The notes under the pieces are model-generated. The model had not been told where the DNA came from, ran no database searches, and worked only from the letters and a program-made list of their open reading frames with translations. Below, one piece after another: positions 6,282 to 11,615 of a stretch of DNA of 11,615 bases. This DNA is from an uncultured Campylobacter sp. (GTDB lineage Bacteria > Campylobacterota > Campylobacteria > Campylobacterales > Campylobacteraceae): assembly GCA_938036585.1 (NCBI GenBank), contig CALHQN010000071.1:1-11615 (forward strand), read 5' to 3'. How positions within the stretch are numbered: position 1 is the stretch's first letter; each line of letters begins with the position of its first letter. The translations under genes were made by a program, and so were the position numbers.

Positions 6282-8000
6282 ATGCTTTTAGAAGAGCCGC
6301 TGTTTTACTACCGCGAAATTTTAAAGACGCATCCGCAAAGCTACCTCGCAGAGGACGACAGGCAGGTCATCATCGGCATCGATTGCGATTATTTCGACGG
6401 ATTTAAGATGAGTTTTGAGGCTTTGAGGCTTAAATTTGATGAGGTAAAGGGCGCAAAAGAGGGCGCGAGCGAGTTTAAAAACGCGAGCTTTGCGGGACTT
6501 TTCGGCGTTTTGGGCTACGACATCGTGCGCGCATTCGAAAATATCGGCGCACCGAAGCGGGCGCTGTATGACTTCCCGCCGTTTTTTTACGCCGATGCTG
6601 CAAACTACCTGCACTACGATAAAATCAGCAAAATTTACGATTTTTACGGCAAAGATGCCGAAATTTACGAAAGCCTGCGTGGGCTTAGTTCGCAAGCCTC
6701 GCAGCAAGGCGACGCCGAAGCGGCAAGCGCGCCGCAGAGCGCCGCAAGAACGGATGCCGCGATAAAAAGCGAGGCAAAATCGCAAAGCGCAGCGAAACCC
6801 GCGCCGCAGAAAAAAGAGCTTAAATTTAAAATTTTAACCGATATGGGCGCCGAGGAGTCGCATTTTAGCGCGATGGTCGAAGCTGCAAAAGAAAAGATAA
6901 AAAGCGGCGACGTGTTTCAGGTCGTGCTGGGCGAAATTTTAAAAATCGATACGAATCTCGGCAGCCTGGAGTTTTACGAGCGACTCAAAAAGAACAATCC
7001 TAGCCCCTATATGTTTCACTTCCCGACGCCCTACGGCTGCGTCGCGGGCTCCAGCCCCGAGCTCATTATGGAGATCAAAAAGGACGAAATTTTTGTAGCT
7101 CCCATCGCGGGCACGCGCAGCAGAGGCGCAAACGCCGAAGCCGACGCGGCGCTTGAGCGCGAGCTTTTAAGCGACGAAAAGGAGCTTGCGGAGCATCGGA
7201 TGCTGATCGATCTAGCTCGCAACGACATCGGCAAATTCGCCGCGCCAGCCTCGGTGCGGGTGCAAAACGCGATGCGCATCGTGCGCTACGAAAGCGTGAT
7301 GCACATCGTAAGCGAGGTCTACGGCAGCAAGCCGCGCGGGGTAAGCGCGTTTGAGGTGCTCGGCACGATCTTTCCTGCGGGCACGCTAAGCGGCAGCCCG
7401 AAGATCCGTGCGATGCAGATCATAAACGAGCTGGAGCGCTACGAGCGCGGCATCTACGGCGGTGGAATCGGATTTTGGCGCTTTAACGGCGACGTGATGC
7501 AGGCGATCTTGATTCGCTCGGCGATCTTCGTAAATCGCGGCGGGCAAAATTCCTGCTCGGACGAGGATTTTAAGCGAAATTCCAACTTAAATTTAGACTC
7601 TGTTTGCGGCGAGATAAATTCCCAAGCGATGGGGCTTTGCGACGGTGAAAATCCCGAGACGGCGGAGTTTTGCGGTACTGCAGCGCAAAAGGGCGGCGGC
7701 GAGGCGCAAAATTTACCGGCTCGCGCAAACAAACGCGACGCGACGTTAAATTTAGAAGCTCGCGCAGACCGCGGAGCGCTAAATTTAGAGAGCGGGCCGA
7801 GCTTTAGCCGCGCGATGCGGTTTGAGGCTGCCAAATTTAGCGCGGAGAATTTCGGCTGCGAAGGGCTAAACAATCTCGTATTTATCGGAGCGGGCGCAGG
7901 TATCGTTTACGACAGCTCGCCAAAGAGCGAATACGCAGAGATCTGCAAAAAGCGCAAAAGCCCGCTCAAGGTGATCGAGGAACTATGCGAGGAAGTTTAG
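6282..8000 (+). CDS. trpE: Anthranilate synthase component I (TrpE), with extra segments
   Basis: TrpE converts chorismate to anthranilate with ammonia delivered by the TrpG domain. The 572-residue protein has an N-terminal domain (about 1-135), a low-complexity Ala/Ser/Gln/Lys linker (about 136-178), and the chorismate-binding domain. Catalytic-domain marks are NPSPYMFHF, VAGSSPELIMEI, APIAGTRSRG (GTRSRG 277-282), HRMLIDLARND (305-315), AGTLSGSPK (366-374), ERGIYGGGIGFW and FIGAGAGIVYDSSP (534-547). About 110 residues (419-529) are inserted between the strand ending AILIRSAIFVN and NNLVFIGAGAG, where relatives have a short hairpin; the frame stays open and the motifs on both sides are intact. 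ATG 6282 is chosen because AAGGA lies five bases upstream; an in-frame ATG at 6255 overlaps the TATAAT box. The Trp-feedback motif LLES of other TrpE proteins reads YLAED (21-25), so feedback may differ. It heads the trp gene group, 316 bp before trpGD. Confidence 0.95.
   Translation: MLLEEPLFYYREILKTHPQSYLAEDDRQVIIGIDCDYFDGFKMSFEALRLKFDEVKGAKEGASEFKNASFAGLFGVLGYDIVRAFENIGAPKRALYDFPPFFYADAANYLHYDKISKIYDFYGKDAEIYESLRGLSSQASQQGDAEAASAPQSAARTDAAIKSEAKSQSAAKPAPQKKELKFKILTDMGAEESHFSAMVEAAKEKIKSGDVFQVVLGEILKIDTNLGSLEFYERLKKNNPSPYMFHFPTPYGCVAGSSPELIMEIKKDEIFVAPIAGTRSRGANAEADAALERELLSDEKELAEHRMLIDLARNDIGKFAAPASVRVQNAMRIVRYESVMHIVSEVYGSKPRGVSAFEVLGTIFPAGTLSGSPKIRAMQIINELERYERGIYGGGIGFWRFNGDVMQAILIRSAIFVNRGGQNSCSDEDFKRNSNLNLDSVCGEINSQAMGLCDGENPETAEFCGTAAQKGGGEAQNLPARANKRDATLNLEARADRGALNLESGPSFSRAMRFEAAKFSAENFGCEGLNNLVFIGAGAGIVYDSSPKSEYAEICKKRKSPLKVIEELCEEV
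7536..7871 (+). other. In-frame insertion of about 336 bp within trpE
   Basis: This segment encodes residues of TrpE that have no counterpart in the family. It is hydrophilic and low in order-promoting residues, has five Cys without a paired C-x-x-C pattern, and holds three exact TAAATTTA octamers (7588-7595, 7747-7754, 7780-7787), read in frame as LNL. The same octamer fills the gap downstream of trpE. No terminal inverted repeats or target duplication were found by eye, so this is not a standard insertion sequence. Confidence 0.7.
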
Positions 8001-8233
8001 ACGCTTTAAATTTAGCTAGCTTGGAGTGCCGTTTGCTTCGGTGCGAGTTTGATTCGGCTAAATTTAAAACGTGTCGCTGCTAAGACGTTAAATTTAACGG
8101 CTAGCTTCATTCGGCGCCGCAAAGCCGAGATACATATAGGCTGCAAAGCAGCGTAACGTCGCAGCTGATGTAGTAATGCCGCAGCCGCGAGCGGAATTTT
8201 AAATTTAGCACGCAAGAGGCGCTAAAACGGCGC

Positions 8234-8265
8234 TAAATTTAGCCGCTGCAAAGCGGTTAAATTTA
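8234..8265 (+). promoter_or_regulatory. Strong 14-bp stem-loop with GCAA tetraloop upstream of trpGD
   Basis: Bases 8234-8247 pair with 8252-8265 over 14 positions, with a single G-T wobble, around the loop GCAA, a stable GNRA tetraloop in RNA. Each arm carries a TAAATTTA octamer. It ends seven bases before the TATAAT box of trpGD. It could terminate trpE transcripts (no T-run follows), act as an operator over the trpGD -35 region, or protect a 3' end. Confidence 0.5.
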
Positions 8266-8272
8266 AACTATT

Positions 8273-8310
8273 TATAATTTTAAAGACGCGCAAGCGCCCT
8301 AAAAAAGGAT
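8273..8310 (+). promoter_or_regulatory. trpGD promoter (-10) and ribosome site
   Basis: TATAAT at 8273-8278 is a perfect -10 hexamer; transcription would start near 8285. The leader contains GCGC-AA-GCGC and the ribosome site AAGGA (8305-8309), seven bases before TTG 8317 but sixteen before the next in-frame ATG (8326). This spacing decides for the TTG start. It implies trpGD and the genes after it can be transcribed independently of trpE. Confidence 0.5.
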
Positions 8311-8316
8311 AAAATT

Positions 8317-9930
8317 TTGATTTTAATGATAGATAATTACGACAGCTTCGTTTTTAATATTTATCAATACATTTTGGAGCTAAGCGAGGAGGAGGTGCGC
8401 TACTTCCGCAACGACGAGATAACGCTGCAGCAGGTGCGCGAGCTTGCCCCGTCGCACATAATCCTAAGCCCCGGGCCAAATCACCCAAAAGATAGCGGCG
8501 TCTGCCTGGATATTTTGCGCGCGGATTTGGACGTGCCGATTTTGGGCGTATGCCTTGGGCATCAGGCGATCGGATACGCGGCGGGCGCGGAGATAAAGCA
8601 GCTTGAGGTGCCGCTACACGGCAAGAGCTCGACGATCGAAATTTACGCAGATGGCGTGCTTTTTAGCGGGCTGCCGCGTAAATTTGAAGTGATGCGCTAC
8701 CACTCGCTTTATGTGGACGAAGCTACGCTGCCGCGCGAGTTTGAAATTTTAGCAAAGAGCGAAAACGACGGCGTAATCATGGCGATGAAGCACCGAAGCA
8801 AGCCTGTTTTCGGTATTCAATTTCATCCCGAGAGCTTTTTTACTCAATACGGCAAAAAGATCATCGAAAATTTCATCAATTACGGCAAAAAGATAATTTT
8901 AAAGGAGAAACTCGTGGTAAATTTCGCCCCGTTTATGTTGAAGCTACAAAAGGGCTTCCCACTAGATAGCGACGATTACGCCGTCATTTGTAAGGCGCTT
9001 TACGAGCAGGATTACGACATCGTGCAGCTTGCGGGGCTGCTCGTGCTGATCAGCGAAAAGTCGCTCTATCCAAGCAGCCTCACGGCGCTCGTGCGCAGTA
9101 TATTAAAATACTCGATCACCTACGACGATCCGAGTCCGATGTTTGACATCGTAGGCACGGGCGGCGATAGGCTAAAGACGATCAATATCTCCACGACTGT
9201 GGCCTTTATCGCGGCAAGCTTCGGCGTGCGCGTCGCCAAGCACGGCAACCGCGCGATTACCAGCAGATCGGGCAGTTCCGATGCGCTCGATGCTCTGGGC
9301 GTGCCACTACTTAGCGATCTGGCGCAGATTAGGGCGCTGCTAGATCGCACGGGGCTAGCGTTTTTTCACGCGCCGTTTTTTCACAAGATCACCGCCGAGG
9401 TCAAAGAGGTGCGTAACCGCCTAAAAATCGGCACCGTCTTTAATATAATGGGACCGCTTTTAAATCCAAATTTAAGCCTAAGCAATCAGATCGTAGGCAA
9501 TTATTTGGAGGAAGTAAACGGGCTCATCGCCGAAACACTGATGATTTTAGGGCGTAAGCACGCTCTGGTGGTACACGGCATGGACGGCATGGATGAGATC
9601 AGCCTGTGCGACGAGACGCTAATCCACGAGGTCGAGGACGGCAAAATTTTAGAATACCGCGTAAATCCCGAGCAGTTCGGCTTCGCTCGGGCGTTTCACG
9701 GCGATATAGAGGGCGGCGACGGCGAGGCTAACGCCGAAGCTTTAAAGCAAATTTTAAAAGGCGAGCTTAGCGGGCCGAAATTTGACATCGTCGTGCTAAA
9801 CGCGATGTTTGCGCTATACTGCGCCGATGTCGTGTCAAGTCCTGCGGAGGCTAAGCCGCTCATTTTAGAGGCGATCAGATCGGGCAAGACGTGGGAATTT
9901 TACGAAAACTACGTGAGGGCGAGAGCTTAG
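8317..9930 (+). CDS. trpGD: Fused anthranilate synthase component II / anthranilate phosphoribosyltransferase (TrpGD)
   Basis: This 537-residue cytoplasmic fusion enzyme serves two steps. Residues 1 to about 193 are the TrpG glutamine amidotransferase, which feeds ammonia to TrpE: MILMIDNYDSF at the start, SPGPNHPKDSG (51-61), the nucleophile Cys79 in GVCLGHQ, MRYHSLYV, and the catalytic His170 and Glu172 in GIQFHPES. After a basic linker, residues from about 200 form TrpD, which joins anthranilate to PRPP: DIVGTGGD (277-284), KHGNRA (308-313), SRSGSSD (316-322), FNIMGPLLNPN (375-385) and VVHGMDGMDE. All key residues are present. The TTG start is preferred because it lies at proper distance from AAGGA and restores the conserved MIL start of TrpG. 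TrpGD fusions are known in epsilonproteobacteria and enterobacteria. The stop TAG directly abuts the ATG of the next gene. Confidence 0.96.
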   Translation: MILMIDNYDSFVFNIYQYILELSEEEVRYFRNDEITLQQVRELAPSHIILSPGPNHPKDSGVCLDILRADLDVPILGVCLGHQAIGYAAGAEIKQLEVPLHGKSSTIEIYADGVLFSGLPRKFEVMRYHSLYVDEATLPREFEILAKSENDGVIMAMKHRSKPVFGIQFHPESFFTQYGKKIIENFINYGKKIILKEKLVVNFAPFMLKLQKGFPLDSDDYAVICKALYEQDYDIVQLAGLLVLISEKSLYPSSLTALVRSILKYSITYDDPSPMFDIVGTGGDRLKTINISTTVAFIAASFGVRVAKHGNRAITSRSGSSDALDALGVPLLSDLAQIRALLDRTGLAFFHAPFFHKITAEVKEVRNRLKIGTVFNIMGPLLNPNLSLSNQIVGNYLEEVNGLIAETLMILGRKHALVVHGMDGMDEISLCDETLIHEVEDGKILEYRVNPEQFGFARAFHGDIEGGDGEANAEALKQILKGELSGPKFDIVVLNAMFALYCADVVSSPAEAKPLILEAIRSGKTWEFYENYVRARA

Positions 9931-11052
9931 ATGGCTAGCGGCGAAAAGAGGGAGTTTTTAAGTGAGCAGCTCATCAGCTATCTAGGCAACAAGCGCTCGC
10001 TGCTAGCGCCGATAGAGCGGGCGATCTGCGAGATTAAGGCGGAGCTTGGGCAGAGCAAGATCAGCTTGGCAGACGTCTTTAGCGGCAGTGGCATCGTCGC
10101 GCGACTGGCTAAAGCGCACTCAAACCTCGTGATCGCAAACGATCTGGAGGGCTACTCGCGCGCGATAAACTCCTGCTATCTTTCAAATTTCAGCGACGGG
10201 CTATGGCGAGAATTGAGCGAGCTGCACGCTGAAATTTTAAGAAATTTTACGCCGAAGGAGAGCTTTTTTAGCGAGCTGTACGCGCCGAAGGACGATGAGT
10301 ATATCAAAGCGGGCGAGCGCGCTTTTTACACGCGCCGAAACGCCCTGATTTTGGGCGGGCTTTGCGAGCAGATTAGCAAAATCCCGCAAAAATTTCGCGA
10401 TTTTTTCACCGCGCCGCTACTTAGCGAGGCGAGCATCCACTCAAATACGGGCGGCGTTTTTAAGGGCTTTTACAAGGACAAAGCGGGCGTGGGCAAGTTC
10501 GGCGGCAGCGGCGAAAATGCGCTAGCTCGCATAATGGGCGAGATTTCCCTGCGCCTGCCCGTGCTTTCAAATTTCGCCTGCGAAAGCGCGGTTTTTCAAG
10601 AGGACGCCTCGCGCTTTTTGCAGAGCGCGCGCGAGCGCTTTTCGCAGCTTGACGTCGCGTATTTTGATCCGCCCTACAATCAGCACCCCTACGGCTCGAA
10701 CTATTTTATGTTAAATTTGATCACGGATTTTATAAACGAGGGCAAGCGCCCAAATGCTGCCGAGCTTAGCAGGGTCTCGGGAATCCCCGCAGACTGGAAC
10801 CGCTCGGCGTATAATAAAAAATCAAGCGCTGCGGAGGAATTTTTCGCGCTGTTGGTGGAATTTCCGGCGAAATTTTTAATAATCTCTTTTAATTCCGAGG
10901 GCTTCATCTCGAAGGCGGAGTTTTTAAAAAACCTCGCGCACATCGGCTCCGTGCGCACGATAGAGATCCGCTATCCGACCTACCGCGCGAGCAGAAATTT
11001 AAACGCGCGCGAGCTTTACGTGACGGAATTTTTATATGTCGTACAGAAGTAA
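9931..11052 (+). CDS. D12-class adenine-N6 DNA methyltransferase inside the trp operon
   Basis: The 373-residue product looks like a DNA adenine methyltransferase of the D12 (MethyltransfD12) class, which transfers a methyl group from S-adenosylmethionine to N6 of adenine. In order it shows the N-terminal motif YLGNKRSLL (17-25), the AdoMet-binding DVFSGSG (48-54), an acidic motif IANDLEGY (68-75), a central variable region (about 90-235) likely to hold target recognition, and the catalytic DPPY (246-249) in YFDPPYNQHPYGSNYF. The recognition sequence cannot be told from the protein. No restriction endonuclease gene is in the window, so it may be an orphan enzyme or part of a split system. ATG 9931 directly follows the TAG of trpGD, with only a weak GAGAG upstream, so translation is probably coupled; its end overlaps trpF by 17 bp. 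Thus it is embedded as a regular operon member, and base composition does not obviously differ from its neighbours. Confidence 0.9.
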   Translation: MASGEKREFLSEQLISYLGNKRSLLAPIERAICEIKAELGQSKISLADVFSGSGIVARLAKAHSNLVIANDLEGYSRAINSCYLSNFSDGLWRELSELHAEILRNFTPKESFFSELYAPKDDEYIKAGERAFYTRRNALILGGLCEQISKIPQKFRDFFTAPLLSEASIHSNTGGVFKGFYKDKAGVGKFGGSGENALARIMGEISLRLPVLSNFACESAVFQEDASRFLQSARERFSQLDVAYFDPPYNQHPYGSNYFMLNLITDFINEGKRPNAAELSRVSGIPADWNRSAYNKKSSAAEEFFALLVEFPAKFLIISFNSEGFISKAEFLKNLAHIGSVRTIEIRYPTYRASRNLNARELYVTEFLYVVQK

Positions 11053-11615
11053 GATTAAAATTTGCGGCATCAAAAGCGCCGCCGAAGCCCGCTCGGTGGC
11101 GAGTTTGGACATTGATTTTTTGGGCGCGATATTTGCTAAAAGCAAGCGGCAGGTGAGCGCACAGACGGCGCGCGAGATAGCGGACATCGCGCACAGGGCG
11201 GGTAAAAAATGCGTCGGCGTTTTTGCCGGGCAAAGCGACTGCGAGATAATGGAAATCTGCGAATTTGCCGCTCTTGACGTCGCGCAGATCCATGGCGAAG
11301 TGAGCTCAAATTTATACGCAAATTTAAAGACGATGGGGCTAGAGGTTTGGCGCGTCTATAGCGTGCTAGATGCACTACCAGCCGTCGATACCGCGCTTTG
11401 CGATATGCCGCTTTTTGACTGCAAGGGCGAAAACGCCGGCGGCAACGGCATCAGCTTTGATTGGGAGATTTTGCGTGCGGTCAAATTTGACTTCGGCATG
11501 GCGGGCGGTATCGGCGAACATAACGCGCGCGAAGCGATTAAATTTAGCCCGCGAGTGCTCGATCTAAACTCAAAAGTCGAGGACGAAAACGGTATAAAAT
11601 CGGCCGAAAAAATAA
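11036..11615 (+). CDS. trpF: Phosphoribosylanthranilate isomerase (TrpF), 3' end outside window
   Basis: The frame from ATG 11036 stays open to the window edge (193 residues) and gives a clear TrpF, a TIM-barrel enzyme that isomerises phosphoribosylanthranilate to CdRP. Marks in order are KIKICGIKS near the N terminus with the catalytic Cys of the CGI motif, LGAIFAKSKRQVS, CVGVFAG, the DVAQIHGE strand (QLHG in most relatives), the catalytic Asp in LFDCKGENAGG, GGNGISFDWEIL, FGMAGGIGEHNA (LAGG loop) and LDLNSKVEDENGIKS (S-x-V-E-x-x-G-x-K). Only a few C-terminal residues seem missing. It begins within the last 17 bp of the methyltransferase gene, with no strong ribosome site, so it relies on coupling. 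trpB and trpA would be expected next. Confidence 0.95.
   Translation, partial: MSYRSKIKICGIKSAAEARSVASLDIDFLGAIFAKSKRQVSAQTAREIADIAHRAGKKCVGVFAGQSDCEIMEICEFAALDVAQIHGEVSSNLYANLKTMGLEVWRVYSVLDALPAVDTALCDMPLFDCKGENAGGNGISFDWEILRAVKFDFGMAGGIGEHNAREAIKFSPRVLDLNSKVEDENGIKSAEKI

Larger units (their letters stand above)
8001..8316. repeat. trpE-trpGD gap with six TAAATTTA palindromes
   Basis: The gap holds six exact copies of TAAATTTA, at 8007-8014, 8059-8066, 8089-8096, 8200-8207, 8234-8241 and 8258-8265. One copy is extended to the 14-bp palindrome CGTTAAATTTAACG (8086-8099). Small hairpins lie at 8111-8128 (TCGGC/GCCGA) and around 8140-8152 (GCTGC-AAA-GCAGC). No open frame with a ribosome site is present, and no Trp-codon leader peptide. 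A gap this large inside a trp operon suggests a second promoter or an inserted repeat block. Confidence 0.7.

Noticed and set aside
7454..7873. Minus-strand open frame opposite the trpE insertion (139 codons)
   Set aside because: Proline/serine-rich low complexity and no ribosome site; the plus frame connects intact TrpE motifs on both sides.
8012..8215. Minus-strand open frame in the trpE-trpGD gap
   Set aside because: No good start signal, basic low-complexity translation, and the DNA is made of palindromic repeats.
8001..8316. Tryptophan attenuator or leader peptide before trpGD
   Set aside because: No short open frame with clustered TGG codons behind a ribosome site, and no T-box consensus; the hairpins alone do not establish attenuation.

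Overview
The window looks like chromosomal DNA of a Campylobacter, probably one of the more GC-rich oral/gut species (C. gracilis, C. showae, C. rectus type). The support is a cstA plus small YbdD-like partner pair, a trpE / fused trpGD / trpF operon in the order known from Campylobacter, purine-rich AAGGA-type ribosome sites, TATAAT -10 boxes without a clear -35, and intergenic DNA packed with AAATTT and the palindrome TAAATTTA. The species is an inference; no rRNA gene is present.

Left part (1-4527). A possible gene end and a terminator-like structure precede cstA (326-2407, CstA-family pyruvate/peptide importer). cstA overlaps a 71-residue YbdD/YjiX-family gene (2394-2609) that is probably its partner. 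About 540 bp without a convincing gene follow, then a flavodoxin-fold NAD(P)H oxidoreductase (3146-3673). A perfect 13-bp stem-loop separates this from a convergent TSUP (TauE/SafE) permease (3796-4527, minus strand).

Middle part (4528-6281). Nearly 900 bp hold only AT-rich degenerate repeats, with a short tRNA-3'-end-like fragment at 5308-5334. The minus-strand yaaA gene (peroxide-stress family, 5423-6154) follows and is divergent from trpE across about 100 bp that holds promoters for both.

Right part (6282-11615): tryptophan biosynthesis. trpE (anthranilate synthase large subunit) carries a low-complexity linker and an in-frame insertion of about 110 residues in a hairpin of its catalytic domain. 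The insertion contains the same TAAATTTA octamer that fills the next intergenic gap. After a 316-bp gap with six perfect TAAATTTA copies, a strong hairpin and a TATAAT box comes trpGD, a fused glutamine amidotransferase and anthranilate phosphoribosyltransferase that starts at TTG. The next gene, with no spacing, is a D12-class adenine DNA methyltransferase, unexpected inside a trp operon. Its end overlaps trpF, which runs off the window and is easy to miss because its stop codon lies outside. TrpE and the TrpG domain make anthranilate from chorismate and glutamine; the TrpD domain adds the phosphoribosyl group; TrpF isomerises the product. trpB and trpA presumably follow outside the window.

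No CRISPR array, insertion sequence, complete tRNA or rRNA was seen. The least ordinary features are the methyltransferase inside the trp operon, the trpE insertion, and the density of TAAATTTA palindromes around and within the trp genes.
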